Assembly (NCBI GenBank): GCA_030762175.1
Contig: CM060842.1
Location: 43,867,501 to 43,931,500 of the forward strand
Origin: Metallyticus violacea
Taxonomy: Eukaryota > Arthropoda > Insecta > Mantodea > Metallyticidae
Direction: 5' to 3'
Length of the DNA stretch: 64,000 nt
Every line of letters begins with the position of its first letter. Positions within the stretch are counted from its first letter, which is position 1. This document shows, piece by piece, positions 36,714-49,001 of this stretch. The notes beneath the pieces were generated by a model. The model was not told the origin of the DNA and ran no database searches. It saw only the letters and a program-made list of their open reading frames with translations. A program made the translations under genes and the position numbers.

Positions 36714-37580
36714 CGGCAACTTATTTACGATTCATAGTTTTAAATATATTAAAAACAGTCATGTATATAGGTGTGTGTGTAACTGAACATATTTCCGTAA
36801 CAGTGGTTGTGTTTATGCTGCTCGCTATATTTTCATCACGACAGTCACTTTTCCTTTGAATTAATTCTATTACCTAAATGCTATTTTTAAATCCACCCTC
36901 CCCCCGTTTTGAGAATTTAGAACGCACAATTAATTTTTTATGAAAGTTTTTTTTTCTTGCACAGTTACAAGTATACATAAAATAAGTAATAGATTCAGAA
37001 TGTAATTTTTTATTGTACTTGCTCTTATAAGACATCATTTTATTGAAATATAATTTATATGATGGGTACAAATGAATATTGCACAAAAGCAGACTTGGAA
37101 GATCATCCAGGCTTAAATATTTTTGAAAATTACGATTTTTTGCCATTGCGCTGATTGTATTTAATCATTTAAATTTTTCTAAAAAATCATGATATATTTT
37201 TACTATATCTTTAAAGCTATATCTACTTAGTTTGTTAAAAATCTAAAACTATTTTCGATCCCAAAAAATCATCGCTTAGATACAGAGATGTCCTTTGTAT
37301 CAACCCAGATACACTAGATTTGCTGCTTTTGTTAACTTTTCAAAAGCTTGTGTAATGCTTTTCTTGTCTTCATTTCTTACTTATTTGTTCTCAACAAAGT
37401 GTCGTTTATTTTATCTTTACAATCAACACTAAGCAGTATTCTACAAGAATATTAGCTGTTCATATACTACATTTACTTTCTTGTTAATCTGTGAACCATT
37501 CCATTTTTACAAATGTAAACAAAAGTAAACGCGCAACGCAGTTTCTGGAACATTCGCTTAACAATAACAAGTAAACATGA
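36714..37580. other. No gene seen
   Basis: Very AT-rich. The minus-strand 90-codon frame at 36874-37146 is low-complexity and unrecognised. Confidence 0.55.
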
Positions 37581-38250
37581 GAGGGTAAGTCCATAAGTTT
37601 CCGGCCTCGCGGATAAGGTTTATCGCCTTCACAAAAACCTTTTCTGGTATAATACCAGAATCAATGGAGTGGCAGAAACCTGGCGAAGCACCGCCTCTAA
37701 AGGCCAAGGTCACTCAGTCACCCAAGAAGATCATGGTCACAATCTTTTGGGACTGTGAAGGAATACTCTTCATTGACTTCAAGGAGAGGAACACAATGGT
37801 AAATGGGGAGTACTATGCTGGCCTATTGCACAGACTACGTGCTTCCATCAAAGAGAAAAGGCGAGGAAAGCTGAGTGGTGGTGTGCGCCTTCTTTACGAC
37901 AACGCGCCTGTGTATACAGCTCTTGTTGCAAAGGTAACTGTGAAGAAATGTGGCTTCATGGAGAACATCCACCTACCATACAGCCCAGATCTAGCTCCCA
38001 GTGACTATTTCCTCTTCTCAAAACTCAAGATGGGCCATCGAGGAAGGAAATTTAAGTGTGAGGAAGAAGGTGTTGTTTAGGCCAATTTGTAGACAAGACC
38101 TCTGACATTTGGAGGAGGGGTTGAAATGTTAATTGAAAGATGTGAGAAGTGCATTGCAATAAAGAGTAACTATATTGAAAAGTGAAATATAGTTTTTGTC
38201 TTCATCATACCCACAAAATGGATAGGCCGGAAACTTATGGACCTGTCCTC
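37581..38250 (+). mobile_element. Mariner deletion derivative, second lineage (670 bp)
   Basis: The 26-bp inverted ends are 37581-37606 (GAGGGTAAGTCCATAAGTTT, then CCGGCC) and 38225-38250, with 23 of 26 matching. It lacks the whole N-terminal DNA-binding half, while the catalytic C-terminal half is preserved. No clean TA duplication is seen at this boundary. The ends differ from those of the other mariners here. Confidence 0.88.
37664..38185 (+). pseudogene. Mariner transposase C-terminal half (DD34D)
   Basis: It opens with MEWQKPGEAPPLKAKVTQSP and PKKIMVTIFWDCEGILFIDF, normal for the middle of a mariner transposase. The second catalytic motif is LLYDNAPVY and the third SPDLAPSDYFLF, with 34 residues between the aspartates. 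An in-frame TAG at 38078-38080 and another at 38090-38092 interrupt it, after which the usual C-terminus CEKCIAIKSNYIEK-stop continues in the same frame. The first catalytic Asp (TGDESW) and the helix-turn-helix domains are missing. Confidence 0.9.
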
Positions 38251-38829
38251 GCATATTCATATGTATCAGGAACACAATAGCATTTGGAGCAAATTTTGAC
38301 GCATCAAAATAACTCAACGAAAGGCACCTTCACAGAAAAGCGTTTTAAACTTATAATGCATTTTTGTATGTTAAATATCAATTTCAGAGTTGATGATGAT
38401 ATTTGCTAGAGCTGCATTTCCACGAATAGTTCTAAAGAGTAAATTGTAAATGCTTACTCTACCAAGGAAAGGAAATGAGAATCCTTAATTGCGTGTTATT
38501 TGATTTATGTGGCTCTACATAAATCTCCCCAAGTAATTTCAGATGGTCCTGGCTAAATTTCCGCTCTTTATCTGGTTATCTGTAAACGATCTTGGTAAGT
38601 AAATGTCCTTTCGTCCAAATAAAACACTGGACGCTCTTAATAAAAACAACACACCCTTGAAGGGCGGGGGGCTTATAGTGGTTAAAATTAAAAATTATAA
38701 CACTACACATCATTCGAAAGTTACGAATCTGTTTACTGTTTACTGCATATATATCAATAACTCCAAGAAAAAGGAACGTGAACAAGGTATTTGAAAAGTT
38801 CTGAGAGAGAAAAAAAGAATTAAATATTT

Positions 38830-39410
38830 TATATTCTTTTTATTTTTAACACAATCCCCCTGAATACTAATGCGTTTTGTCCAAAGTATTTATGAGTATA
38901 ATCATGAAAGTCAAATATGCAAGACATTCCTCAGGGTATATGCGAAGTTCTTCATCCTAAGGCTAAGGAAATGTTTCAGCTTTGAGAATACATGGAAGTA
39001 ACGGGATATCGACAAGTTCATCCGCACTGCAGTGATGAACACCACATATGAGAAATCTGGTGCTCATACATTTCTGACATTTCCTCCTCCTTTCAAAATC
39101 GGTTATTAGCAGGTAAGTTTGGACTTTGGAATGTGTGCTTGCCTTGGTGGTTAAGTGAACGCAGTAATTATGCGCTCAGCGCGCTGTTAGTGCTGTCATC
39201 CGAATTCACTTCCTTTGTAAAATATCCGCTACACAATGGCTGAGGAGCGATTTCTCGATTACCCTTTATAATGAATCCAAATTAGGTGAACATAGTGGAT
39301 GTGGTAGCAAAGTATATTTCTATTCATTAATGGTAGTCATTGAAACGATGCAAGCTAGGGTGTTGTCATTACCTAAAACCAGTATTATTCATCCTGGAGT
39401 ACGCAAAGAC
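38830..39410 (-). pseudogene. Old mariner transposase relic (Hsmar-like)
   Basis: The minus strand at about 39270-39390 reads NDNTLACIVSMTTINE-stop-KYTLLPHPLCSPNLDS. This aligns with the mariner pattern HDNARPHVSRMTLEKLNELG, YTLPHPPYSPDLSPTD. Near 38832-38880 LWTKRISIQGDCVK resembles the usual W-KCI-LQGDYFE ending. Several stops and the loss of the second and third motifs' key residues show advanced decay. No inverted ends were found. Confidence 0.6.
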
Positions 39411-40274
39411 TTCTTAGGGAGTAAGGAAGTAAATTAGCACATATGCTTGGTGAATGATCAGAGATAACGAAAAAAGTAATAAATGACAAATAATTTAATT
39501 TATTTCGAACTAATTTATTATGTGTGGTTTGCTTTTAGCACACTCAAGCGGTGCAAGCTTCAGTGGAAAGGTGTTCCTATGGGTACTGGAGAAAATAAGT
39601 TGAATTTCACTGCCTTAAAAGTAAATGGTTTTCTTCTTTTATAATCCCAGCACCGAGCAGACTGATTCAGGCAGTAATGCTTGGTACTCATATTCTAGAG
39701 GTCCTAGGTTCAAAACCTGTGAACCAAACTGAGCTTCTCCGTCCATTTTCATTTCATCTGGTGTGTCTGCGTCTTCTGTGATTGTGATGTCATTCAGGTG
39801 TCTCTGACAATGTGCAGATTAAACATCTTCACTCCACCCGGCTTTATCTCGTGTACTTTTTTTTTTCCCCTAGTTGACGAACATACTAGTATAGTGTCCT
39901 CCAATAATGTTGCAAAATCCCTTTAATATCCTGAAAACTTCGATCTTATTCTATCAGTAGAATGACATTATCCGAAGCTGTATGTTTATGTTCATGATTT
40001 CATAATCCACAAACTGGCGCATAAATTCAGTTGGACTGTCCTGTAGAAATTTGTATTTTGGTTCGTTTTTTTCAGATACAAATATTCGCGACACTGTCTT
40101 GTATAAACTCCTGAAACATTTGTCCATATAAAGTGTTTATGCATTCATCACTTTCCGTTATCTTTAATTGGCGATCCCCAAATATCACATCCTGCATTGT
40201 TTCAATAATTAGGGGTCTTGTGAAAAAAGTGGTATGAAAGTTATTTTCCAAGGTTTCTGAGCCTTGTCTACAAA
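39411..40274. other. No gene seen; weak tRNA-like motif near 39690
   Basis: A B-box-like TAGGTTCAAAACCTG at 39707-39721 follows GGTACTCATATTCTAGAGG and could be a decayed tRNA-derived SINE head. There is no second copy to support it. Confidence 0.35.
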
Positions 40275-41364
40275 GAGAGCAGTTTAAAAGTCCCGCAACT
40301 TAATCGGCCGAACAGCGCATCTCTCTTCCTTCTGTTGACATATCTAAACGGCACGCACGACGACATTTTCTCTTCCATTAAGTTGCGAGCGGAATTTCGA
40401 CCGAGTCGGTCAGTTGCGTTATGCATTCGAGAGTGAGATTTCATTAAATAGTGCAGGAACGTTGTACAATTGTGAGATATTCACTTCGTCGTCGTATACT
40501 CACCTTCAAGGCATGTGTCAGTATAGAAATTCTGTGGCAGAACGAGTTAGCACTTAGACGTGAATTTCCTGATAGCCCGTTTCCAATATTTTAGCGCTGA
40601 AGTTTAATGAAACAGTTTCTGTGACAGATCGAAAAATAATCGTGAAAACTGCTCACCAATCCATAACGAAATTGCGCCGTATATTTGGTTCCAGAATTAC
40701 TGGCCCTGGTTTATGGCCTCCTCGTACCCTAGATCTTATGGTTTGGGATTATTTATCTTTGAGGGACATTGATAAACAGAGCATATTGAGATAAATGTGT
40801 AGTTGTTCGTTAATTCAGCATTATTGGGGGGGGGTTAGGAATTCCGTTAAGTAATTACATAGAAAATTACAGAAGCAAGCATTGTGCTGTATCTTGATTG
40901 GTGGTTGGTAGTCTCCCACCTAAGGGTTAGGAAATCTTTCGCCAAACAAGAAGAACGTATCGTGTGCCAAGATTTTCTAGTTTGTTCTAATATCAAGATA
41001 TCATAAAATGTAAGTACTTTCAAGAAAGAACAAGGATCGCGACAATATTCAGTTAAGATACTCTCACATATTAGAGGAACATTCGAAACGAATTTTGGTC
41101 CATTGGTGATGAGAACTGGTACGTGTTAGCGATCATTTTCTAAACACATGTGGATTGTACGTCAGGGAAAGTGTGCAACATTTCCAGAATCTGAATAAAA
41201 ACCACAGTCTGTTATTTGATATGTTATACAAATGGCGGAGCGCTTGAGCGATGTGAATCTACGCAAAAAGTAAATAAATAAAAAAATCATAAAAATACCG
41301 GCGGCACAAGATCTAATCGCCGAATACCGGCTGAATAATGTATCTGAACTTTTAAACTGCTCTC
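40275..41364 (+). mobile_element. Tc1/mariner-like element with exact 17-bp inverted ends, internally deleted
   Basis: GAGAGCAGTTTAAAAGT (40275-40291) is exactly repeated in inverse at 41348-41364. Inside, plus-strand fragments read LRREFPDSPFPIF, then ETVSVTDRKIIVKTAHQSIT (helix-turn-helix region of DUF4817-type transposases), then LWPPRTLDLMVWDY, matching WPPRSPDLTP-DFFLW. The catalytic core between these parts is missing, and several frameshifts are present. The target duplication is unclear. Confidence 0.72.
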
Positions 41365-43650
41365 AGGACTTCATGACCACCTAAAAAGCATAACAAATTA
41401 CAAAAGAGTTTTTCATGTGGGAATGAATTTCTCCTTCACCATCTATTTAATTCCTGCATGATATTGAATGTTCTGCAGTATGTGGGCGATTCCTCAACTT
41501 TTCACCACACCAAGGACGCTCTATCAACTGAACGCAAAGTCAGTTCTTAAGTCCCTGCACCGTTTCATAACTTAATACAAGTGTTCATTTTATACGGGGT
41601 AGTTAAACGGTGGCGCTCGATCTGGATGCACTGGTTCAGAGAAAATGGCTCTACAACAGCGTATTACAAGCCCCAGGTAGTAGCAAAAGGGTATAAAAGC
41701 AACCAGTGCAGATTTTCTGACCATGAGAACACATAAATACCAGTTTGAGTCTGTCAGCGCCCTTACAAGAGCAATGCATTTTTTAGAACACGTTCGTGCG
41801 AGAGGTAGTACTGCAAAGAACCGCAAATAGCGTTCTACACTCGACAACTCCCCTTTGTTACATATGGTCTTTCCCTGCCCGCTTTTTCCTTCCTTTCGCT
41901 CACAGAATTATAGAGTTGGAATCATGCCGGTGCATCTCCTGAAGCCTACCTTCCATTAAACTAAAACAGTAAAAGAAACCAGAGATTCGTGCAACTGAAT
42001 GCAAAAACCGCATTTTCTTAGCGTATTCCTTTGGCTATTTGATTCGTTTTTTGATATTAATAAATTAGAGATGCAGGTAGAGAAAATGTTCGCCAGCTTG
42101 TTAAAAGTTATGAAAGTCAGGAGACAAGAAACGTGTTTTTACGGAAGAAAAGTTAGATGAAATACACGAATTTCCTACGCAGATGCCGGCAAAGCATTAC
42201 TGCTGAGAGAATCATTTTCAACGCGTCATTTTAACAGGTTAGTACTTATAATCAGTTTATAATACGGTATAATTTTATACTTTTATAAAAATATAAATAC
42301 TGTGCGCGGCGATTTTTACCTTCCTTTTTCCGGTTGCGGCGACCGCACTTCCGCATAAGCAGCCGCCCTCAGGCGCTCCTTGACTCAAATACAGTGACTG
42401 TGTAAGTTAATGGCACGAAAGCTAATATAAAATATTCGTGTACGACAAATATTTAAAGATGTAAAAGAAAACAGGGCAGGTATGTAGCTCAAGAAAGAGC
42501 GTCAGATGATCAAAATGGTCACAAATGAATAAAACTCCGTCGATGATAGCTAAACAAAAATAGAAAAATACCATGAGCGAAAGATCACGTTAAAACAGAA
42601 AAGTAGGCTTTAAAGTTCGGAGCAGCGTATTATGCCGTAACACGTAAGTAAATAACGAAAGCTCCACCTGCTTGTGGGATTAACATGCCTGAGATGAGCC
42701 CGTGCTTTATAACTGCAGCAAATTAAATCATGACCATGCTCCTCCAATAAGCTCAAAATACAGAAAAATGTGCACATGAAGCAATTAAATGAAATAACTT
42801 TATCTCTCTCGCATATTTTCTGTTATTCATTGTTTTACGATCGATATCAATTTGATATTGCAAAAGGAGAACTCTTCTGCTATAACAATAAACTTATGAA
42901 TTCATTACGGATTATTTTTGTGTGAAGCGTCGCATCAGAGCGCACTAAAAGAAAATTGGAAAAATTGAATTTTAATTCTATTACATTTCCAACTTTGCGC
43001 TTCTAGACAAAAACCGTGCACACATTCTTAATCAAATATACGAGGGGGTTAGAACTACATTAAAACATAAATTAAAATCCCCCCAAAATGTTTATGCATT
43101 TATAGGCAGACCACAGCTGACTAAAACACTACGTACATGCATGTTTAAACCAAATCTGTAGGGAGGCTAAGCTAATGAGCAAAGGTCCTAGTGGGAGATG
43201 TGGATACCACAATCAAAATTGTTCCATCCACAAAACATAGGTGCTATGGTCAACACATGACCCTCTTAGACCCCATTTCCAATAATCCAGTAGCATTTTT
43301 GTTTATCTCCAGTGCCCAGTTTCTGTAACTAACTTAATAGGCTTTCATCTTAATTGTGGAGGGAAAAAACATGCTAGAATTTACTTCAAATCAGTACAAT
43401 GTCCATATTTGAAAATTGTTGCAGATTCAATAATGCCACACTCCTCCATGATGGCACCTACAAATTTATATGTAAACGTAAAGTGTGTTCCTTTGGATGA
43501 ACCAGGAGGTTTCATTGTGTTCCCCTTGCCGACAAACTGTGATATTGTATTAGTGCAACAAAAAACAAACAAAGAATACATCGATTGATTATGAAAGCGG
43601 TCTCTAACGGGGTAATGCGTTGACAACGGCACCTCATGCGTGGTTCATTT
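41365..43650. other. No gene seen
   Basis: AT-rich. Short minus-strand frames at 41590-41847 and 43381-43632 have no recognised domain. Confidence 0.55.
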
Positions 43651-43651
43651 G

Positions 43652-43809
43652 TTGATTTGTTTTATTTACGGATGCTCTTTAATATCCCAGGTCATCAGCC
43701 TCCCATTCAATTCAGGGTGTGAAACAGCCGATAAATTTTGCTCAGAGGCTTCTTCTTTCAGGCTTTATGTTCTTTTACATGCCGTAAATGTATGATTGAA
43801 TCCGCGATC
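43652..43809 (-). mobile_element. SINE-A copy with large internal deletion
   Basis: The 3' half (43652-43795) is followed directly by ATTGAATCCGCGATC, part of the tRNA-like B-box region. About 100 bp of the body and the rest of the head are missing. Confidence 0.8.
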
Positions 43810-43941
43810 AACGTACGCTTCGTGTGTCAATGTACCCCCGAGCACAATACCAAGGACAATGCTATGGCAAAGCCGAATATGTAATTCACTATCAGAAGAC
43901 CGAGGTAAGAAGTGATGTCAGTATAAGAATATACAATAGCA

Positions 43942-43985
43942 CAGTGGTTCCCGAACTTTTAAGGTCGTGAAGCACTTTTCAGTGA
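43942..43985 (+). repeat. Probable hAT terminal inverted repeat
   Basis: CAGTGGTTCCCGAACTTTT followed by GGTCGTGAAGCAC is close to the widespread hAT end CAGTGGTTCCCAAACTTTTT. It lies about 500 bp beyond the C-terminal side of the minus-strand hAT transposase relic, the expected position for the 3' end. A similar CAATGGTTCTCAAACTATGG lies at 46492 in the same orientation, so it is not the partner of this end. Confidence 0.6.
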
Positions 43986-44479
43986 AAAAGTTTATAACGG
44001 AGCACTAATTTCCACCTAGCACTTGTATGACTATAATATTTGAGGATAGAAGATAAACATTCAGAATTTATGTGAAACATGCTTTCCTAGTTTATATTAT
44101 TACAAAAAATTTCAACTCTAATTTTATCATGTACATTAAAAAAAATATTAAGAAAACACATTTTAAAATTTGCTGAAAGCACGTACTGTAAATCTATAAT
44201 ATAACTTCATAGGTCAGATACATGAAATAATGTTTAAGGTTGCAAATCCATAAACGCTACTTGGGACCGTAAGAGAACTATTGTAATCAGATTTACACAA
44301 CTTAGCTATATTTGGTTGAATTTAGGACAGCTACCTCGATGCTTTGTTTTAGCTCATGCATTAGAAGATAATCCTGATTCACACAAATAAGTGGTTGCAA
44401 AGGGGAAAAGAATGGTTTTGCCTTTATCACACAAAACGTTAGATTTATTTTTAACTGATACCAGAATTCAGATAGTAAC

Positions 44480-45292
44480 ATCTTGTTAGAAAAATAAATT
44501 TATTTAACTATAAGATCTGATGTCAAAGCAATCAAACATGCATATTACAGCGTTGTCAGAGAGGGTGGCTTTTCTGATACAGTACAGAAAAAGTTCTTTT
44601 TTTCATGGAGTTCTTGCGGAAAATAACTGTTGAAACTATCAAGCAAACTTAGGGAGTAAACTTGAAACTAATTTAATATATCACCAGGTATGTCTGCATC
44701 TAGTTCTTCCATAAATTCTTTTACCATTGGGAAGCTGTCAAGGTTGCCGTAGCTCATTGAAAATGCCCAAAACTTGAGTTTCTTTTTGAACCCTGGCATT
44801 TTATTGCTGACTAATAGGCTGAAGTTATTAACTTTCAGAAAAATATCACCTAAATATGCCAATTATATTAGCCAGCGTTCGTCACACAATCTGTCTCCCA
44901 TAGCGAAGTCACTGTCAGTCAGTTAGGTTCTGACTTCAGCCCTCATTTCAAATAGTCGTGTCAAACTTTTGCCTCGAGAGTGTCACCTTATTTCTGTGTG
45001 AAGAAGTAAAGATGCATGTGTCTCCCTGTGCCGCACACAGCACTTTGTATAGCCTGGTATTCTTAGATCATAATTTAATAAAATGAATTAATTTAAAGCT
45101 TTCGCTCAAGATTCCTTTTAGGGAAGGTGGCATTTTCTTCACAGCAAGGGCTTGGCGGTGGGGAACCCAGTGGCTACTGCTGCACTCCTTAGCTCTTTGT
45201 TTAATTTTCGAGGTAACAGACGTCGTTCCAGTCATAGCCTTCGCGCCGTCTGTGCACACATCGACAAAATTATCCCATGGGATGACTTCCAT
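44480..45292 (-). pseudogene. hAT transposase relic (ZBED5/Buster-like)
   Basis: The minus strand reads in family order. VDVCTDGAKAMTG surrounds the second catalytic Asp. SSSHWVPHRQALAVKKMPP follows (consensus STHC-IHREALA-K-MP). Then come SRGKSLTRLFEMRAEVRT, LCDERWLI-stop-LAYLGDIF and FSLLVSNKMPGFKKKLKFWA, again as in hAT transposases of the type also domesticated in vertebrate ZBED5. Stops and small indels break it, and the N-terminal BED zinc finger was not found. The relic may extend to about 44480. Confidence 0.8.
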
Positions 45293-45464
45293 TGTTACCT
45301 ACGGAAGGTCAAGTGTGCGCCTCAATTATTTTTATCTCATATTGTAAATGCACTTGAGAAAACTCAAAAGTATAATTCATAAGGAAAAAGAAAGCAAGAA
45401 TGCTCAGGAAAAGCTTAACAAATCGTGATGAACATAAGTGATGAATTAACCCACATAATAGGTT

Positions 45465-45540
45465 TTACGGGAACTCGACCGGGATTCGGCGGGATTCGAT
45501 CCCACATCTGCCAAATAAGCTACCTCCGAGCGACCCTCCA
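45465..45540 (-). repeat. tRNA-like sequence (possible SINE head)
   Basis: The reverse complement has GGTCGCTCGGAGGTAGC (A-box-like) and GGGATCGAATCCC (B-box-like), separated by less than a normal anticodon arm. No second copy was seen in the window. It could be a tRNA pseudogene or a decayed SINE. Confidence 0.4.
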
Positions 45541-46779
45541 CAAACATAACGGTACACATCGCCCGATGTCATTAAGGTTACAAGAAAACTTCGGTGGAAT
45601 GTAATTAGCCAGAATTAATTTGACCAAAGCATAGCATGTCATGGGTCCAACAATCTAATAACCTAGTCAAACTCAACAATTTTAAGTTCAGTCACTGTAA
45701 GAAAGTAAGGTTATTCATTAAAATAATAAATACACAAGGAAGAAAAGGTGGCTTGTAAACAGAGCAAATAAAGATGATATATTAAAACAGTAAATAAATG
45801 CCTTACTATCGGACGAAGGGACGGAAGGAGATATTGGTCAAATGACAAACAGACGAGAGAGACATAAAAGAACAAGCAGAAGAAGGAGAAAAGAACGGGA
45901 GAAGGAGGTCATTTGTGGAAATGCCAGAGTAGAGAGTAGATTATGCAAGAGCTGGCAAGAAGTCCTGCCCAGGCCCGCAATATGGCACATCTGTTATCAA
46001 GTTGATGAAGTTAGCAGCAAAACAAACACGCCGCCCTGTTTTGCGACGCACTGTTTAGCAATTCACCACCACATAGTAACGCTGCTTATTGTGTAGCAAA
46101 TTGAATAGTCGCTGCAATAGGAAAAAGCCAAACGGGTTCAACAAGTAGCTATGGACTGTTGTGTTTATTTCTAAAGGAGCGGCTAGTGGTTTCAAATGAT
46201 TTTTTTCTAATATGAACAACTCCTTCTTTCGGGTAGAACTATTACGTTTTAAGTTCTGTGTGTAAAGTATATATGTGTAGGATTAGTTCATTAATGCGTG
46301 TGTATAAAAATCCTTTTGTTTTAGCTCCAGCTGTTTTTATGGAGCTGAAACGCAATTAAATATTAACAATAATACTGGACTTTTCATATGTGCGCCAAGG
46401 GCTCCAAATGTTGCTGCGTTTGCAATTAAACCGGGCATGTTCGCAAAGCGTTGTTAGAATGTATAATATGCACAAATGAAATAGTGTGCACCAATGGTTC
46501 TCAAACTATGGTTCGCGGGAATGTCAAAAAGATTTGCAGCAGCTTACCCATTGTTGGACAATAATGTGTACAAAATGTAACTAACGCCGGGATCTTAAGG
46601 TATCTAAATATGCATATGTGTAAGTTTAAACTTGCACAGTCACTGTCGAGTTCGATCCCGTGTTAATATCTGCTAAAAATCATCAATCTTTCTAAAGAAA
46701 ACTTTAGATTCACACTTTCACATGCTATATACTAGGTAAAGAGCAGGGGGGGGGGGGGGGGAAGCACAGGCTAAAGGAC

Positions 46780-47650
46780 TTGGTAGCTATCCATGGCGAT
46801 CAATCGTGTTCATTTGATATCATTGCAAGATGTATTCCAACATTTGAAGAAAAGCGAGAGAATTCGAAAGACAGCCCTCGCTCTGGCCGGCCTCGAGAAG
46901 ATGTGAACGAGAGAACAATCCAAACAGTGAGGAACTTCTTGGAGGAAAATGGACATATTACTTTTGAAATGCTAAGTATGGAAGTAGGCATCAGTGTTGG
47001 CAGCATTGACAGTATACTCTATGAATATTTAAATCTGCGAAATATCTGTACAAAATGGATTCAACTAATCAATGAAGAGGAGAAAGGAATGTGGAAGAAA
47101 ACTGCTGAGCACATTTCCACCAAAGGACCCTAAACGTTTGACAGATATATGCACTGGATATGAAAGTTGGATCTGTTACTACACCATCCCAAATAAGTTC
47201 AGAACTGCGTGTGGGTAAATGAGAATGACCCAGCTGTTCTTCGATAAGATTTGCGTTCTCGAAAGAGAATACTCACTGTTTTCTTCAACTATGAAGGACC
47301 ATTAGTGGTTGACTGTATGCCTGAAGGAATGACAATGAAGACCATGGCACTTATATTTTGGATCCTTTACTTGAAGAGCTGAGGCGGCGGCATCCAAAGA
47401 CAGGAACTTCAGGGCTGTTACTTTTGCACGACAATGCCTCTCCTCATAGAACAGCTGCAAATGTGAAGAAACTGGAAATCGCCATGGTCCAGTTGCTTCA
47501 CCATCCCCCTACAGCCCTGACCTTGTACAGTGCGACTTCTGGTTGTTTCCTCCTGTGAAATCTGGCACTGCTGGAAAACCTTTTAAACGGGTGCAGAACC
47601 AAACTCAATCCATAAATGCAGCTCTGTTGACAATATCTCATTCCTAGTAC
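46780..47650 (+). pseudogene. Mariner transposase relic, third lineage
   Basis: The N-terminal half is a 117-codon frame with DSPRSGRPRED, ITFEMLSMEVGISVGSIDSI and an expected linker. In a second frame KDPKRLTDICTGYESWICYY carries Asp-to-Tyr in TGDESW. FFNYEGPLVVDCMPEGMTM follows. The third part is a 66-codon frame with LLHDNASPH and, after another frameshift, YSPDLVQCDFWLFP. Spacing between the last two aspartates fits DD34D. At least three frameshifts and a lost catalytic Asp make it dead. No inverted ends were found; a G16 run precedes it. Confidence 0.85.
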
Positions 47651-47695
47651 TGTGGTGCTTTTGACTAGTGATTCCATTGTCTACAACTGTTTGGA

Positions 47696-47762
47696 GGGAG
47701 AGAGAGAGAGAGGGAGGGAGAGGGAGGGAGGGAGGGAGGGAGGGAGGGAGCGGGAGAGAGAT
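47696..47762 (+). repeat. (GA)n/(GGGA)n microsatellite
   Basis: Purine-only tract mixing GA and GGGA units directly after the mariner relic. Confidence 0.95.
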
Positions 47763-48330
47763 GGGGCGTACTTTAAAGGATTGTGAGGATAAGTTTTCGA
47801 CTTAAGTTCTTAGCTTGGACTTTAAGGTGACATTTGCAAAACTTTTTGAATGCCGCTCATAAAAGTACCGTTAGCAGCATTATACCTCCACATACAAATA
47901 ATGAATTACGAGAAAAAGGAAGATAATATCATTTACGGCCAGTATTTGTTGAGGTAACATAAATCTGAATCAAGTTAAAGGCCGTTTTTTACTCCGAATG
48001 AAGCTTTCAAATAAGCAAGCGGAAAGCGTGAACCAGGCAGAAAACTCGTATACTGTTATATGAGTTTTCCCTGACAACAACATGCATTTTTCTGAGACAG
48101 GTGAGCCCCAGATAAAGAACGCTATGAAATCATCGATGCCTTTTGTAACAACTTATTTGTGTGAAAAAGCATAAAGCGTTCATTTATCTAAAAACAAATA
48201 TAAAACCATGGAAAACGTAGAGTCAGAACTCAGAATATTAAATTTCTGCTATTAAGCCCAGTATATCACGGCTCTTTAGGAAACGCAGTATGACAGTATA
48301 TAAGAGCTATATTGTGCCATCATATATTAT

Positions 48331-48600
48331 ACCGCCACGGGTGGCCGAGGTCGTTGAGACGCGGATTCGTGAGCGGGAGGTCTGAGGTTCGAATCCCACC
48401 AGGACTGTCCTCCCTGACTGATGTTTTTTCCAGGTTTTCTCAGTCCTCATAAATGGCAAAAGTCGGGTAGGTACCCTAAACTTAGGCCTGGAGCGTTTCC
48501 TTCCTTAAAAAAATTCCTTTCCCATTCCATCTCATGTATCATCAGTGTCCACCGACTGTGGTGCCTCTGTAGTAAAAACGGGCGTTAAACACTATTTTAA
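48331..48600 (+). mobile_element. SINE-B copy, near full length
   Basis: The head is ACCGCCACGGGTGGCCGAGG with the B box GAGGTTCGAATCCCACC. The body includes GGGTAGGTACCCTAAACTTA and TTTCCTTCCTTAAAAAAATT, and the end is CGTTAAACACTATTTTAAAA. It is the best SINE-B reference in the window. No convincing target duplication is seen. Confidence 0.88.
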
Positions 48601-48947
48601 AAAAGCAGGTATTATTAGTTATTGGAATGTTTTATACGTTTTGTATACTTTTAAATATAATATCGTTATGTTTACTACCAATTGTATAAGGATACACAAT
48701 AACAAAAAGACAAATATTGAAAAAAAAATCGTTTATTTTTATGTTTATATATTTAAATTTTATAAACCAATGATTAACAACTTCAAAAAGCATACAGGAA
48801 GCAAATTTAGGAGTTAAATTTTAAAGGAAAGTTTGCAGACAAAGCGTGGAAGATTTTAAAGGAAGGGAGAATTTTTCGAAATTATGAGAAAATAAGTCAA
48901 GAGATTTTAAGGCAATTTGATACCTGTTAGTAATAAAATTTAAGTTA

Positions 48948-49001
<54 letters not shown>
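48948..49001 (+). repeat. (TTA)n microsatellite within a local duplication
   Basis: The repeat is bracketed by partly duplicated sequence: TAATAAAATTTAA before it and again at 49020, and AATAGAAAATAAGAATT just after it and again near 49048. Confidence 0.9.

Noticed and set aside
47696..47762. Purine-rich tract as a regulatory GAGA-type element
   Set aside because: It is a simple GA/GGGA microsatellite with no nearby gene.
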